64,000 nucleotides of DNA from Marinomonas sp. KMM3893 (GTDB taxonomy: Bacteria; Pseudomonadota; Gammaproteobacteria; Pseudomonadales; Marinomonadaceae). Positions 17,445-27,831 of this stretch are shown here, in pieces. Made by a program: the position numbers and the translations under genes. Location: positions 124,001-188,000 of the forward strand of contig NZ_SJSC01000006.1 in the NCBI RefSeq assembly GCF_004352855.1, given 5' to 3'. The first letter of the stretch is position 1; the number at the start of each line of letters is the position of its first letter. The notes beneath the pieces are model-generated. The model saw only the letters and a list, made by a program, of their open reading frames with translations. It made no database searches and was not told the DNA's origin.

Positions 17445-18491
17445 TCAGCTAACTTGAAAGTCCAGCATGCGCTGCAATGGAATCAAGGCTTTTGCTCGAG
17501 TTTCTTCTGCAACGAAGATCTCGTCAGTGCCATCTCTCAAAGCATTGCGAAGCAGTTCCAACGAGTTTAACGCCATCCAAGGGCAATGCGCACAACTGCG
17601 GCAATTTGCACCAGAACCAGCCGTAGGCGCTTCTACAAAACGCTTACCTGGAGACGCTTGCTTCATCTTGTAAAAAATACCTCTATCTGTTGCCACAATA
17701 AAGGTTTCATTACTCATTTCTTTTGATGCTTTAAGCAGCTGTGAAGTAGAACCAACAACGTCCGCCACTTCAACAACCGGCTCAGGTGATTCAGGGTGAA
17801 CCAACACAGCCGCATCAGGATAAATGCTCTTTAGATCAAGAATGCCTTTTGCTTTGAACTCTTCATGGACAATACAAGCACCGTCCCAAAGGATCATATC
17901 CGCGCCTGTTTCACGCTGAATATAACCACCAAGATGTTGATCTGGCGCCCAAATAATCTTTTCGCCCATGTCATTCAGATGGTTCACAACATCCAGGGCA
18001 ATGCTGGACGTAACAACCCAGTCAGCACGCGCTTTTACGGCGGCAGAAGTGTTTGCGTAAACCACAACCTTGCGATCAGGATATTGATCACAGAAAGCGG
18101 AAAAATCATCGATAGGACAACCAATATCTAGGGAGCAAGTGGCTTCCAAGGTTGGCATTAAAATGGTTTTTTCAGGACTGAGGATTTTAGCTGTCTCACC
18201 CATGAACTTAACGCCTGCAACCACTAAGGTCTCGGCCTCATGATTGGCACCAAAGCGCGCCATTTCTAGGGAGTCAGCAATCACACCGCCTGTCTCTTCT
18301 GCAAGCTCTTGAATCGCATCATCAGTATAGTAATGAGCAACCAGCACGGCGTTTTTTTGCTTCAATAGCGTTTTGATTTCTTCGCGAAGAGCGTCGTTGT
18401 CCAAGGCAGGGCTTTCAAGGGATTTTTCAGCGGCAGACAGGTGTTGTTGAACAGTAGCTCGTAATGCAACTTTATCAAAAAGTTCGGACAT
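17445..18491 (-). CDS. nadA: Quinolinate synthase
   Basis: NadA condenses iminoaspartate with dihydroxyacetone phosphate to quinolinate in NAD synthesis, using a [4Fe-4S] cluster. The 348-residue protein is of normal length and shows the cluster cysteines in [17 protein letters not shown] and [11 protein letters not shown], plus the [13 protein letters not shown] and HPESPEP substrate-site segments. It follows two tRNA-Lys genes on the same strand, 38 bases behind the second, in the order pal-cpoB-tRNA-Lys-nadA that is also seen in enterobacteria. It may therefore be read through from the tRNA promoter; no separate promoter was identified. Confidence 0.97.
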   Translation of the reverse strand: MSELFDKVALRATVQQHLSAAEKSLESPALDNDALREEIKTLLKQKNAVLVAHYYTDDAIQELAEETGGVIADSLEMARFGANHEAETLVVAGVKFMGETAKILSPEKTILMPTLEATCSLDIGCPIDDFSAFCDQYPDRKVVVYANTSAAVKARADWVVTSSIALDVVNHLNDMGEKIIWAPDQHLGGYIQRETGADMILWDGACIVHEEFKAKGILDLKSIYPDAAVLVHPESPEPVVEVADVVGSTSQLLKASKEMSNETFIVATDRGIFYKMKQASPGKRFVEAPTAGSGANCRSCAHCPWMALNSLELLRNALRDGTDEIFVAEETRAKALIPLQRMLDFQVS

Positions 18492-18529
18492 ACAATTACC
18501 CCTTCAGGCACTTGGAGCGAGGTGATATT

Positions 18530-18605
18530 TGGTGGGTCGTACTGGATTCGAACCAGTGACCAATTGATTAAAAGTCAACTGCTCTACCAACTGAGCTAAC
18601 GACCC
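18530..18605 (-). tRNA. tRNA-Lys (anticodon TTT), second copy
   Basis: A complete 76-base minus-strand tRNA: acceptor GGGTCGT/ACGACCC, D-arm with AGTTGGTAGA, anticodon loop CTTTTAA giving TTT, T-loop TTCGAAT and encoded CCA at 18530-18532. It is identical to the copy 110 bases upstream. Confidence 0.97.
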
Positions 18606-18639
18606 AAAAATCACAGAAAGATAGTAAATAGGAAAAAGT

Positions 18640-18715
18640 TGGTGGGTCGTACTGGATTCGAACCAGTGACCAATTGATTAAAAGTCAACTGCTCTACCAA
18701 CTGAGCTAACGACCC
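18640..18715 (-). tRNA. tRNA-Lys (anticodon TTT), first copy
   Basis: The first of two identical 76-base tRNA-Lys genes, with anticodon TTT and encoded CCA at 18640-18642. It lies 34 bases ahead of the second copy; both are probably processed from one transcript started just upstream. Confidence 0.97.
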
Positions 18716-18727
18716 AACGGGTTGCGT

Positions 18728-18755
18728 ATATTACAGAGCCCGTTGAGAATTGCAA
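18728..18755 (-). promoter_or_regulatory. Promoter of the tRNA-Lys pair
   Basis: On the minus strand TTGCAA (18750-18755) and TAATAT (18728-18733) form -35 and -10 boxes 16 bases apart, ending 12 bases before the first tRNA-Lys. A CAACGGG/CCCGTTG inverted repeat (18715-18721 and 18739-18745) spans the start region. Confidence 0.6.
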
Positions 18756-18756
18756 G

Positions 18757-19545
18757 CTATTTCATGCTACTTAAATAACTTGTTGCTAGCTTAGCGGTTT
18801 TGCTTTCAGGAAAACGACTAATTACATCCTGAAGATAAGACTTAGATGCACTCGCATTGCCCAACTGATCATTGACAATTCCAAGTTTATATAGCGCATC
18901 AGGCTCTTTGCTATGACCTGGAAACTTTTTAATGACGGTAGTAAAGGCTTGAGCGGCTTCTTTAGGCTTGCCAAGAACAAGTTTTAATTCCCCAAGCCAA
19001 TAGTAGCCATTACCAGTAAGCGTGTTATCTGGGTAATCTTTTACGAATTCTGTAAAAGCCACTTCGGCCGTCTCAAATTGCTTACTGCGAATCAAACTAT
19101 AAGCATCATCATAAGCCGAGCGGGCTTGTGGTGACACAGGAGTGAGTGCAATCGGCGCTAATTGAACCGAAGAAATACTATCTAATGACTCTTTTTTCGC
19201 ATCAAGTGTCGCTGGAATAGCGGCAGGAGCCACACTTGTATTTGCCTGGGAAACTTGACTATTTTGCCTAGCGGCAGAAGCTGACATTAGCAGAGAAATA
19301 CGCTTATCAAGATCAATATAACGATCTCGCTGTTGCGCTTTCATTTGAGACAATTCATGTCCCTGCTGTTCTAGTTGCCCTCTAAGATCTCGCACTTCCG
19401 ATTGAAGCGAATCCAATTGTGAAAGCAGTTCGGCTGCAGCATGGGCGGGCAAGGTTCCTGCCTGCTGATTAGCAGCCATTGCTAGTGGGGCTGTTAAAAA
19501 CAGCCCCACTGCAAAGGAGCGAGAAATAAGCTTATTTACGATCAT
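18757..19545 (-). CDS. cpoB: Cell division coordinator CpoB (YbgF), Tol-Pal associated TPR protein
   Basis: CpoB is a periplasmic protein that ties Tol-Pal constriction to peptidoglycan synthesis. From ATG 19543-19545, which overlaps the pal stop as ATGA, the product has 262 residues: a signal peptide ending near AMA-ANQQ, a coiled-coil trimerisation segment (about 40-75), a polar linker and about 120 C-terminal residues of TPR repeats containing YWLGELKL and KKFPGHSKEPDALYKLG. A longer frame with 13 more residues is open but would bury the signal peptide, so the shorter start is preferred. It is the last gene of the Tol-Pal operon, followed by the tRNA-Lys genes. Confidence 0.92.
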   Translation of the reverse strand: MIVNKLISRSFAVGLFLTAPLAMAANQQAGTLPAHAAAELLSQLDSLQSEVRDLRGQLEQQGHELSQMKAQQRDRYIDLDKRISLLMSASAARQNSQVSQANTSVAPAAIPATLDAKKESLDSISSVQLAPIALTPVSPQARSAYDDAYSLIRSKQFETAEVAFTEFVKDYPDNTLTGNGYYWLGELKLVLGKPKEAAQAFTTVIKKFPGHSKEPDALYKLGIVNDQLGNASASKSYLQDVISRFPESKTAKLATSYLSSMK

Positions 19546-20138
19546 TTTTCGTAACGTACTTCTACTCGACGATTTAGCTGCCAAGAAGAGGCATCATGAC
19601 CAAAGGCAACAGGCACTTCTTCACCGAAACTAACGGTTTCGATTTGAGATGCTGCAACGCCTTGAATAGTCAAGTAACGGCTAACCGCTTTAGCACGACG
19701 CTCACCCAATGCCATGTTGTACTCACGAGTACCACGCTCATCCGCATGACCTTCTAGAACAACGCGAGCTTCTGGATGCGAAATAAGGTATTGAGCGTGT
19801 TTAGCAAGCGCTTCACGAGCCGCTGGGCGAACAACAGATTTGTCAAAATCGAAGTAGAATACAGTTTGAACACCATCAAGCATGCTCATGCTGTTTGCTT
19901 CGTCTGCTTTAGCTTGACCATCATCAACAATCACACTGCTTACTGCGCCATCTTGGTTTGCACCATAAGATTGATCCGCTGCATCCGTTGCTGCGTCCGC
20001 TGCTTGTTCAGTCGTTGCTGCTGCTTCGTCTGTCGCTGTTGTCGCAGAATCCGTGTCAGTTGAGGTTGTGCTACAACCCGCAATCCAAGCCGCAGATAAA
20101 CCGATTACAGCAAACTTACCTAGTTTATTTACACTCAT
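19542..20138 (-). CDS. pal: Peptidoglycan-associated lipoprotein
   Basis: Pal anchors the outer membrane to peptidoglycan and is recycled by the Tol proteins. The lipobox IAGC places the acylated cysteine at residue 22. A low-complexity Ala/Thr/Asp/Glu linker (about 23-80) follows, then the OmpA-type peptidoglycan-binding domain with YFDFDKSVVRP and LEGHADERGTREYN, whose Asp and Arg bind diaminopimelate. The total of 198 residues is some 25 longer than E. coli Pal, and the difference lies in the acidic linker. A TAAGGAG sequence precedes the ATG. It is 19 bases behind tolB and overlaps cpoB. Confidence 0.97.
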   Translation of the reverse strand: MSVNKLGKFAVIGLSAAWIAGCSTTSTDTDSATTATDEAAATTEQAADAATDAADQSYGANQDGAVSSVIVDDGQAKADEANSMSMLDGVQTVFYFDFDKSVVRPAAREALAKHAQYLISHPEARVVLEGHADERGTREYNMALGERRAKAVSRYLTIQGVAASQIETVSFGEEVPVAFGHDASSWQLNRRVEVRYEK

Positions 20139-20157
20139 TATTCACTCCTTAATGTCT

Positions 20158-21456
20158 TTATTTGAAGTACGGAGACCATGCTGGTTCACGTACATCTCCA
20201 TCTGCTGACGGCAGCTTGTATTTCACAAGCCCATCAACGGATACAACTGCCAATATGCCTTTTCCGTTTTCACTGGTGGCATACATAACCATGCTACCAT
20301 TCGGCGCAATAGTTGGCGATTCGTCTAAATAGGTGCGAGTTAATATTTTTACTCGACCTGTTTTCATGTCTTGTAGCGCGATATGGTAATTACCATCGTC
20401 TTTTTGAACCGTAACAAGGTAGCGCCCATCAGGCGTAAGCTCACCCTTACTGTTTGAGTCACCTTCAAACGTAACACGCTCTACACGCTTTGTCTTAACA
20501 TCAAGACGATATATTTGCGGGTTGCCACCACGGTCAGAGGTAAAAATAATACCTTTGCCATCTGGCTCCCAGCTTGGTTCTGTATCAATAGCATAATGAT
20601 TGGTCATACGCTCTAGTTTTTGTGTAGCAATATTTAACGTATAGATTTCAGGGTTACCATCTTTCGACAACACCAAGGCCAATTTCTTACCATCTGGAGA
20701 CCAAGCAGGTGCACCATTTAGGCCTCTAAAGCGAGCCACTTGCTGTCTTTTCCCCGTCGCCAATTCTTGAATAAAGATATTAGGACGACGGTTTCTGAAC
20801 ATCACATAAGCAATGTACTTACCATTCCCACTCCAAGATGGCGACAAGATAGGCTCTTTTGACTCTACGATAACTTGAGGTCTATGGCCGTCTGCGTCTG
20901 CCACCTGCAATTTAAAAGTAGGCGCAAGGCGATTGCCTTCTGTTGTTACATAAAGAATACGCGTACTGAAAGCGCCAGGAAGCCCAGTCAATAGCTGATA
21001 CACCTTATCACTGATGTAATGAGCCGCATCGCGAAGGTTTGAAGCGTTCACATCGATGGAGGCATGCTTCTCAACCGGCTTCTGGCTCAATACATTGAGT
21101 AACTCAAAACCAACACGATAGCGATTGGCAGCGATTTTTTTCACCGAGCCAATCACCACATAATCACTTTTTAATAAGCGCCAATCACGATAAAACACAT
21201 CCGCTTCTTTTGAAGGTTGGCTTAGCATACTAGAGCGCGGAATAGCCTGAAATAAACCACTGCGCGTCAAATCGTCTTGAACAATTTGAGCAATATCTTC
21301 AGGTAGCGCATCCGTACCGTTGTAACCAAATGGAACAACAGCGATAGGCAACAATTGATCTGCCCCGCTGGTGACTTCAATAACAAGCTGCGCCCTTGCG
21401 GTACTAACAAAGACAAAGCAGGTGAAAAATACTAAGAACCATTTACGTAATATCAT
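20158..21456 (-). CDS. tolB: Tol-Pal system periplasmic beta-propeller protein
   Basis: TolB is the periplasmic partner that alternates between Pal and TolA. The 432-residue precursor has a signal peptide (about 1-22, ending ARA), an N-terminal alpha/beta domain (about 25-160) and a six-bladed propeller with repeated signatures such as [26 protein letters not shown] and [18 protein letters not shown]. Its ATG shares one base with the tolA stop (TAATG), so the two are coupled. Length and domain order are normal for the family. Confidence 0.97.
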   Translation of the reverse strand: MILRKWFLVFFTCFVFVSTARAQLVIEVTSGADQLLPIAVVPFGYNGTDALPEDIAQIVQDDLTRSGLFQAIPRSSMLSQPSKEADVFYRDWRLLKSDYVVIGSVKKIAANRYRVGFELLNVLSQKPVEKHASIDVNASNLRDAAHYISDKVYQLLTGLPGAFSTRILYVTTEGNRLAPTFKLQVADADGHRPQVIVESKEPILSPSWSGNGKYIAYVMFRNRRPNIFIQELATGKRQQVARFRGLNGAPAWSPDGKKLALVLSKDGNPEIYTLNIATQKLERMTNHYAIDTEPSWEPDGKGIIFTSDRGGNPQIYRLDVKTKRVERVTFEGDSNSKGELTPDGRYLVTVQKDDGNYHIALQDMKTGRVKILTRTYLDESPTIAPNGSMVMYATSENGKGILAVVSVDGLVKYKLPSADGDVREPAWSPYFK

Positions 21457-22409
21457 TAGTTTCTTAAGTCCTGTGGATTAAAAATAATTACAACTCTTCG
21501 AAAGTTTCTGTCAAACACATAAGGGTCCACTTCCGATAACTCCTTAACAACAATGCTCCTTGCGGCGTCTTCTGCACGCTGATCAAACAAGGCGTCGCCA
21601 CTTCCCTTAATAATGTTCACGGCCAACACTTCACCCGACGGCAAGAAAGAAATGGCCAACTCTGTTTTCATGCCATTTCGAGCGCTCGGTGGGCGATTCC
21701 ACGCAGCGGTGATTCGATCATTGATTAAACCACTGATCGATTGCACCATTTGCGCCTCTTCTGCGGCTTTCTTCTCTTCTTCCGCTTTTTTCGCTGCGGC
21801 CGCTTCAGCGGCTTCTTTCGCTAAGCGCTCTTTTTCCGCTTCTCGAGCGGCAGCCTGCTTACGCTGTCTCTCTTTTTCCGCTAATTGTTTTGCTTCTTCC
21901 GCCTGACGCTTTTTCTCTTGCGCGGCCTTTTCTTGCTCAATGCGTTTTTTCTTTTCCGCCTCTTGTTTCGCGATTAAGGCTTCTTGCTGTTTTTTCTTAG
22001 CCGCGTCAGCGGCCTTCTCTTTCTCAGCAGCGGCTTTTTTCTTTGCAGCAGCCTGTTCAACGGCTTTTTTCTTCGCTTCTTTAGCTTGAGCTAGGCGTTT
22101 CTTTTGGGCCTCTAGCGCTTTTCTCTGCTCTAGCTTTTTGGCTTTTTGCTGAGCTTCTTTCTCTTTCTCTTTTTCTTTTTTCGCTATGGCCTGCTGCTGA
22201 ATAATTTTTTTCTTTTCTTCCTCACGCTTGCCAATAATGGTCTGTGAAATATCCACCACAGTCGCATTCACAATAGGAGGTCGCTTAGGCAGAGGCTTTT
22301 CATTATCGCTAAAGTCCACCGCCACAAAACACGCTGCAACAATAACTAGATGAAGGCCAACCGCCAATAAGGCGGGAACGCCGTAACTGTCTTTACTCAG
22401 CAAATTCAT
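21456..22409 (-). CDS. tolA: Tol-Pal system inner-membrane linker protein
   Basis: TolA spans the periplasm and transmits proton-motive-force energy from TolQR to Pal. Residues 11-32 form the single membrane helix, carrying the SxxxH pattern used to contact TolQR (S7/H18-like region). Residues about 60-215 are a very long Lys/Ala/Glu/Gln helix, strongly biased in composition. Residues about 220-317 are the compact C-terminal domain that binds TolB and Pal. At 317 residues it is somewhat shorter than E. coli TolA, mostly in the helix. Start and stop share bases with tolR and tolB (TAATG in both), which indicates tight translational coupling. Confidence 0.95.
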   Translation of the reverse strand: MNLLSKDSYGVPALLAVGLHLVIVAACFVAVDFSDNEKPLPKRPPIVNATVVDISQTIIGKREEEKKKIIQQQAIAKKEKEKEKEAQQKAKKLEQRKALEAQKKRLAQAKEAKKKAVEQAAAKKKAAAEKEKAADAAKKKQQEALIAKQEAEKKKRIEQEKAAQEKKRQAEEAKQLAEKERQRKQAAAREAEKERLAKEAAEAAAAKKAEEEKKAAEEAQMVQSISGLINDRITAAWNRPPSARNGMKTELAISFLPSGEVLAVNIIKGSGDALFDQRAEDAARSIVVKELSEVDPYVFDRNFRRVVIIFNPQDLRN

Positions 22410-22837
22410 TAATTATTGTCCGGCTCCGTTACCAATCCCACATTGGGCACGCCAGCTCCTTGCAAAGCCACCATTAGACCAACAACCGCACCATAAGAGA
22501 CATTTTTATCGCCTCTGACCAGTACGGGGATTCTAGGGTTTTGGTTTAATACCTTTTTTACCCTCGCCTGCAAAGCATCCAACTCGATCGGCTCTTGCTT
22601 GCCGCCAAAGTCCAAATAAAACTGCCCATTACTGTCGACAGAAGCTATCATCACATCGGTTTCTGTTTGCTGAATAGGCGATGCATTGGCGTTAGGTAAC
22701 TTAACATCCACCCCTTGGGTAAGCATCGGCGCAGTGATCATAAAGATCACCAACAACACCAGCATAACATCAATGTAAGGAACCACATTGATCTCAGCCA
22801 TAGGGCGACGTTTTTGTCTTCTTCTAGAGCGAGGCAC
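22409..22837 (-). CDS. tolR: Tol-Pal system inner-membrane stator protein
   Basis: TolR pairs with TolQ to form the proton channel that powers TolA. This 142-residue ExbD/TolR protein has one N-terminal membrane helix (about 20-40) beginning with the conserved INVVPYIDVMLVLLVIF stretch, where the aspartate is the proton-carrying residue. A periplasmic domain with PVLVRGDKNVSYGAVVGLM follows. Translation starts at GTG, which overlaps the tolQ stop as TAGTG. No changes to the motor residues are seen. Confidence 0.96.
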   Translation of the reverse strand: MPRSRRRQKRRPMAEINVVPYIDVMLVLLVIFMITAPMLTQGVDVKLPNANASPIQQTETDVMIASVDSNGQFYLDFGGKQEPIELDALQARVKKVLNQNPRIPVLVRGDKNVSYGAVVGLMVALQGAGVPNVGLVTEPDNN

Positions 22838-23517
22838 TATGCTACGCCTCCCTCTCTCACGTGTACCTTACGATGAAGAATACTGGTGAATTCATCGGAG
22901 AAATTTTCATAACCTGACGCCAGTGATTCTGCCACCGTTGAGAAACGGTTGTACGCAATAACCGCTGGAATCGCAGCCACCAAACCAATGGCCGTCGCAA
23001 TAAGCGCTTCCGCGATACCCGGTGCGACCGTCGCCAGCGTGGCTTGCTGCACGTCTGCCAATCCAATAAAGGAATGCATGATGCCCCAAACCGTACCAAA
23101 CAAGCCGATATAAGGGCTTGTTGAACCCACTGTTGCCAAAAAGGAAAGGTGTTTTTCTAGCTTCTCTTCTTCTCGATACAAGGCCACGCGCATAGTACGC
23201 TGAACCCCTTCCATAACCGCATCAGGCTCGACATTATGACTTTGACGTAAGCGCGTAAACTCTTTAATACCCGCTGTAAAAATACCTTCAATCCCTTCTA
23301 CTTTTCGACCTTCTTGTGTGAGCTTTTTATAAAGCTTGCTCAAATCGATGCCGGACCAAAACTCATCTTCAAATTCTGTTCTTACTTTCTTAGCTTGCTT
23401 TAGCACACGCATTCTTTGAAAGATAATTACCCAAGAAAAGATGGATGCTGCCAACAGTATCAACATAACCATTTGCACAACAAAACTAGCGCTGGCAATT
23501 AAACCCAAAATTGACAT
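22837..23517 (-). CDS. tolQ: Tol-Pal system inner-membrane motor protein
   Basis: TolQ is the MotA/TolQ/ExbB-type channel subunit, forming the pentameric ring around TolR. The 226-residue protein has three membrane helices (about 10-35, 130-155 and 170-195), with the conserved FLATVGSTSPYIGLFGTVWG segment ahead of and into the second and a PGIAEALIATAIGL segment entering the third. It is the first tol gene, only nine bases after ruvB. The ybgC thioesterase gene found at this spot in many relatives is missing. A promoter of its own was not seen, so it may be read from the ruv promoter. Confidence 0.97.
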   Translation of the reverse strand: MSILGLIASASFVVQMVMLILLAASIFSWVIIFQRMRVLKQAKKVRTEFEDEFWSGIDLSKLYKKLTQEGRKVEGIEGIFTAGIKEFTRLRQSHNVEPDAVMEGVQRTMRVALYREEEKLEKHLSFLATVGSTSPYIGLFGTVWGIMHSFIGLADVQQATLATVAPGIAEALIATAIGLVAAIPAVIAYNRFSTVAESLASGYENFSDEFTSILHRKVHVREGGVA

Positions 23518-23526
23518 TTTTAACCT

Positions 23527-24540
23527 CTATTTAAAATCTGAAGGTAACTGGTAATTAAAATGCTCGTAGGCGCGTTTCGTAACTTGGCGACCTCGAGGCG
23601 TTCGTATAACAAAGCCTTGTTGTATTAAAAAAGGCTCAATAACATCTTCGATGGTGTCTTTGTCTTCGCCCACCGCCGCGGCAACACTGTCTAACCCAAC
23701 CGGTCTGCCGTCAAACTTCTCTATCATAGTCAATAACATACGACGATCTAAATGATCAAAGCCTTGACTGTCTACACTTAACATATCCAGTGCACGCTGA
23801 GCAACTTTTTGCCCCACTAACACATCGCCATTAACCTGCGCCACGTCTCTAACACGACGCAACAGTCGGTTGGCAATTCGCGGCGTACCACGGGAGCGAC
23901 GCGCCACTTCAAAGCTTCCGGATTGGTCAAGCTCCATGCCCATTTTGCTGGCTGAGCGCGCCACTATCGTGGTCAGCGACTCAACATCATAAAACTCTAA
24001 ACGCTGTACGATACCAAAGCGGTCTCGCAACGGCGATGTCAGCAAACCCGCTCGTGTGGTTGCTCCGACCAGCGTAAAGGGTGGGAGTTCAATTTTAATC
24101 GAACGCGCCGCAGGCCCTTCCCCGATCATGATATCCAACTGATAATCTTCCATCGCAGGATACAAGACCTCTTCAATAGCAGGACTCAAGCGATGTATTT
24201 CATCAATAAAGAGCACATCACCTTCATTAAGATTGGTTAATAATGCCGCCAAATCTCCCGCCCTTTCGAGCACAGGTCCTGAAGTGGTTTTGATTTCTGC
24301 GCCCATTTCATTGGCAATGATATTCGCCAATGTGGTTTTACCCAGCCCTGGTGGCCCAAAGATCAATGAATGATCCAGTGGTTCTCCACGCTGGCGAGCG
24401 GCTTGAATAAAAATATCCATTTGCTCTTTGACCACTGGCTGGCCGATGTACTCAGCAAGGGACTGCGGTCGAATGGCACGATCGACTTGTCGATCTGTGC
24501 CTTTTAATTCTGCCGAGATAATACGATCACTTTCTATCAT
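23527..24540 (-). CDS. ruvB: Holliday junction branch-migration helicase RuvB
   Basis: RuvB hexamers pump DNA through RuvA-bound Holliday junctions. The 337-residue protein has the AAA+ module with Walker [10 protein letters not shown] near 66-74, Walker [10 protein letters not shown] near 112-120, a sensor GATTRAG and the arginine-finger segment, followed by the lid and a C-terminal winged helix (about 260-337) ending with the family motif [15 protein letters not shown]. It lies six bases behind ruvA and nine ahead of tolQ. Length and motifs are standard. Confidence 0.98.
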   Translation of the reverse strand: MIESDRIISAELKGTDRQVDRAIRPQSLAEYIGQPVVKEQMDIFIQAARQRGEPLDHSLIFGPPGLGKTTLANIIANEMGAEIKTTSGPVLERAGDLAALLTNLNEGDVLFIDEIHRLSPAIEEVLYPAMEDYQLDIMIGEGPAARSIKIELPPFTLVGATTRAGLLTSPLRDRFGIVQRLEFYDVESLTTIVARSASKMGMELDQSGSFEVARRSRGTPRIANRLLRRVRDVAQVNGDVLVGQKVAQRALDMLSVDSQGFDHLDRRMLLTMIEKFDGRPVGLDSVAAAVGEDKDTIEDVIEPFLIQQGFVIRTPRGRQVTKRAYEHFNYQLPSDFK

Positions 24541-24546
24541 CTTCTA

Positions 24547-25146
24547 TTACCTTAGCATGGCTTTTAATGCCGCTTTAATAACCTCTTCACTGCTCGCTGC
24601 ATCTACAGGCACAGTGGCGATCGCTTTGGCCGCTTCTTGAGGTTTGTAACCCAATGAAATAAGAGCCGCTTCGGCTTCTTGTCTTGGGTCGGCTTGGACT
24701 TGTTTCAATACCGCAGGGGTGGAAAAAAGATCCGTTTTCGCGGCTTGCCCCAATTTGTCTCTTAATTCAATGATCAAGCGTTCCGCGGTTTTCTTACCTA
24801 CCCCCGGAATCCTGGTTAATGCAGTGACGTCAGACTCCTGCACATTGGCAATCAACTCTTCCGACGACATGCTAGACAAGACTGCTAAGGCCATTTTAGG
24901 GCCTATGCCATTTACCTTGATCAGTACTTTAAACAGCGCGCGCTCACTTTTATCAATGAAGCCGTAAAGCGTATGCGAGTCTTCTTTTACTTGAAAATGC
25001 GTATACAGAACCACGCTACCACCAATCGGCGGCAACTCATAAATCGTTGTCATCGAGGCGCTAAGTTCATAGCCGATGCCATTTACATCCACCAACAATT
25101 CCGGCGGCGATTTCTCGATCAATGTTCCAGCAATCCTACCTATCAC
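24547..25146 (-). CDS. ruvA: Holliday junction-binding protein RuvA
   Basis: RuvA tetramers bind four-way junctions and load RuvB. The 199-residue protein shows the N-terminal OB-fold (about 1-62, beginning MIGRIAGTL), the helix-hairpin-helix region with [15 protein letters not shown] and [14 protein letters not shown], and a C-terminal RuvB-binding three-helix domain (about 150-199) with [15 protein letters not shown]. The GTG start overlaps the ruvC stop as GTGA. Nothing unusual was noted. Confidence 0.97.
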   Translation of the reverse strand: MIGRIAGTLIEKSPPELLVDVNGIGYELSASMTTIYELPPIGGSVVLYTHFQVKEDSHTLYGFIDKSERALFKVLIKVNGIGPKMALAVLSSMSSEELIANVQESDVTALTRIPGVGKKTAERLIIELRDKLGQAAKTDLFSTPAVLKQVQADPRQEAEAALISLGYKPQEAAKAIATVPVDAASSEEVIKAALKAMLR

Positions 25147-25703
25147 ACACTTTTCCTTATATCCATTTCAGACCAACGCTTTGACGTTCGCCCTGCTCTT
25201 TTCCCGACGCCATATTCCAGGCCGCCTGATGTTCTTGTATTAGCATGACACAATGCAATCGCGAGCGCATCGGCTGCGTCGGCTTGCGGAGGAGAAGACA
25301 AGCCTAATAACAACTGAACCATGGCTTGCACTTGGGTTTTGTCTGCGTTGCCATTGCCAACCACAGATTGCTTGACGCGTCGCGCAGCGTACTCGTTAAC
25401 AAACAGCTCTTTGAGCGCTGCCGCCACAATGGCCGCGCCCCTTGCTTGCCCCAGTTTTAAGGCTGAGTTGGCATTTTTCGCAAGAAACACTTCTTCAATG
25501 GCAAATTCGTCTGGCGCGTATTCATCCAACAAGGTGGTGACAGAATTAAAAATCACCTTAAGGCGAACAGATAAGGCCTCATCGGGTAAGCGAACACAGC
25601 CGCTATTCACATAGACAGACTTACCATTAGTCACATCAATAATGCCAAAGCCCGTTATTCTTGAGCCTGGGTCTATTGCTAAAATTCTGGTCGTCGCCAT
25701 CAT
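25143..25703 (-). CDS. ruvC: Holliday junction resolvase RuvC
   Basis: RuvC cuts Holliday junctions symmetrically. The 186-residue protein has the RNase H-type acidic residues in [23 protein letters not shown] and [12 protein letters not shown]. Two ATG codons are adjacent at the start, and a TAGG sequence sits five bases before the first and eight before the second, so the protein may begin one residue later at 25700. The C-terminal tail of about 20 residues (from [13 protein letters not shown]) is basic. It is the first gene of the ruvCAB unit; a terminator for the preceding aspS gene lies upstream. Confidence 0.96.
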   Translation of the reverse strand: MMATTRILAIDPGSRITGFGIIDVTNGKSVYVNSGCVRLPDEALSVRLKVIFNSVTTLLDEYAPDEFAIEEVFLAKNANSALKLGQARGAAIVAAALKELFVNEYAARRVKQSVVGNGNADKTQVQAMVQLLLGLSSPPQADAADALAIALCHANTRTSGGLEYGVGKRAGRTSKRWSEMDIRKSV

Positions 25704-25778
25704 TAACCTATTAAAGAGTCAATATTACTGTATATTTCAACAGCCTTTAACTTACAGAGTATACAATCCTGACATAAA

Positions 25779-25804
25779 AAAAGGCCGTTTAATAACGGCC
25801 TTTT
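25779..25804 (-). terminator. Intrinsic terminator of aspS
   Basis: An 11-base-pair stem (AAAAGGCCGTT with AACGGCCTTTT, loop TAAT) followed on the minus strand by seven T bases lies 61 bases beyond the aspS stop and ahead of ruvC, insulating the two genes. Confidence 0.88.
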
Positions 25805-25865
25805 ACATTTTTTTTTCGCTCTCTTAACAAACATCACCGTCAGTAGAGCGAAGGTGGCGCTAAGC

Positions 25866-27635
25866 TTACTCTGTCACTGGCTTTCTAACGCGAATATTCA
25901 GCTCTTTCAACTGTTTATCGCTTACTTCACCTGGTGCTTGAGTTAACAAACAAGTCGCACTTTGTGTTTTCGGGAAGGCAATGACGTCACGAATAGAAGC
26001 CGAACCTGTCATCAACATAACGAGGCGGTCTAGACCGAATGCCAAACCACCATGCGGTGGCGCACCAAATTTCAATGCGTCTAGTAAGAAGCCAAATTTC
26101 TCTTCTTGCTCTTCTTCACTGATATTAAGCAACTCAAACACAGTTTCTTGCATAGAAGACTGGTGAATACGGATCGAACCACCGCCCAACTCAGTACCAT
26201 TCAAGACCATGTCGTACGCTTGAGACAAGGCATTAAGCGGATCTGCTTTTAGCGCTTCTGGAGAGCAAGAAGGCGCAGTGAAAGGATGGTGAATAGCCGT
26301 GATGCCACCATCGGATGTTTCTTCAAACATTGGGAAGTCAACTACCCATAAAGGCGCCCACTCACAAGTGTACAAGTTAAGATCTTCACCCAACTTGCAA
26401 CGTAATGCACCCAAAGCTTCGTTGACGACTTTTGCAGAATCCGAGCCGAAGAAGATCAAGTCGCCATCTTGTGCATCAAGACGAGTCATCAATTCTTGGC
26501 GTACTTCCATCGGTAAGAACTTAACGATTGGAGACTGTAGGCCTTCTTCAAGATTAGACTTGTCGTTTACCTTGATGTAAGCCAACCCTTTGGCGCCGTA
26601 AATACCAACAAATTTAGTGTACTCATCAATTTGCTTACGAGTCAGCGAGTTACCGCCAGGCACTTTCAATGCGGCAACACGACCTTTAGGGTCTTTTGCT
26701 GGACCAGAGAAGACTTTAAAGTCCACGTCTGCCATCAGGTCAGACACGGTCACAATCGTCAATGGAATACGTAGATCAGGCTTGTCGCTGCCGTAGGTTT
26801 CCATTGCTTCAGAGTAAGGCATGCGTGGGAAGGTGCCCAAATCAATGTTCATTAGCTCTTTAAACAAGCTCGTGATCATTTCTTCTGTCATGCCCATGAT
26901 CTGCTCTTCGCTCATGAAAGACGTTTCGATGTCTACTTGAGTGAATTCAGGTTGGCGATCGGCACGCAAATCTTCATCACGGAAACATTTAGCAATTTGG
27001 TAGTAACGATCAAAACCAGACACCATCAACAGCTGCTTGAACAACTGAGGAGACTGAGGAAGCGCAAAGAAGCTACCTTGTTGTGTACGGCTTGGTACCA
27101 AATAATCGCGCGCACCTTCTGGTGTTGCGCGCGTTAGAATCGGCGTTTCGATGTCTAAGAAGCCATTGTCATCCAAGTAGCGACGCAATACAGATGTTAC
27201 TTTTGAGCGAAAACGCATTTTTTGCTGAATTTCTGGACGACGTAAATCGATAAAACGGTTTTTCAAACGAACGTCTTCACCAACAGATTGATGCTCATCA
27301 AGCTGGAATGGCGGTGTTTTTGCGGCGTTTAGAATCTCAAGCTCTAAGCCCAAGACTTCGATCTCACCTGTGTTCATGTTTGGGTTAACTGTCCCTTCTG
27401 GACGAGCACGAACCAAGCCTTTTAGCTTAACAACAAATTCGTTACGAACACTGTCCGCAATGGCAAAACTGTCTGCACGATCTGGGTCAAATACCACCTG
27501 AGTGATGCCTTCGCGATCACGCACGTCTAAGAAAATAACCCCGCCGTGGTCACGGCGACGATGAACCCAACCACATAAAGTGATTTCTTGTGAAATGTTA
27601 GAAGCATTTAATTCGCCGCAATAATGGCTGCGCAT
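25866..27635 (-). CDS. aspS: Aspartyl-tRNA synthetase, bacterial type
   Basis: AspRS charges tRNA-Asp. The 589-residue protein has the N-terminal OB-fold anticodon-binding domain (about 1-105), the class II core split by the bacterial GAD insertion (about 290-420), motif 2 in [18 protein letters not shown] near 217-234 and motif 3 in [15 protein letters not shown] near 528-542. The length is normal for the bacterial form. Whether it also charges tRNA-Asn cannot be judged here, since no gatCAB genes are visible in the window. It is a single-gene unit with its own terminator. Confidence 0.98.
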   Translation of the reverse strand: MRSHYCGELNASNISQEITLCGWVHRRRDHGGVIFLDVRDREGITQVVFDPDRADSFAIADSVRNEFVVKLKGLVRARPEGTVNPNMNTGEIEVLGLELEILNAAKTPPFQLDEHQSVGEDVRLKNRFIDLRRPEIQQKMRFRSKVTSVLRRYLDDNGFLDIETPILTRATPEGARDYLVPSRTQQGSFFALPQSPQLFKQLLMVSGFDRYYQIAKCFRDEDLRADRQPEFTQVDIETSFMSEEQIMGMTEEMITSLFKELMNIDLGTFPRMPYSEAMETYGSDKPDLRIPLTIVTVSDLMADVDFKVFSGPAKDPKGRVAALKVPGGNSLTRKQIDEYTKFVGIYGAKGLAYIKVNDKSNLEEGLQSPIVKFLPMEVRQELMTRLDAQDGDLIFFGSDSAKVVNEALGALRCKLGEDLNLYTCEWAPLWVVDFPMFEETSDGGITAIHHPFTAPSCSPEALKADPLNALSQAYDMVLNGTELGGGSIRIHQSSMQETVFELLNISEEEQEEKFGFLLDALKFGAPPHGGLAFGLDRLVMLMTGSASIRDVIAFPKTQSATCLLTQAPGEVSDKQLKELNIRVRKPVTE

Positions 27636-27831
27636 AATTTCTATCCTATTACTGTCTCAGTAAGAGAGTGAAGTGTTCTTTGTTCGCTTTTTGTTAGACC
27701 AGAAAACAAAATGTGTTTCCCATATAAGGAGGAAAACAAAAAGCCAAAATATTTTAAGGCAAAGCATTATATGCGAACCAAGTCATACTCTCTAGAGCAA
27801 GAGAGAAATTTGTCTACAACTGCCCCTTTCT

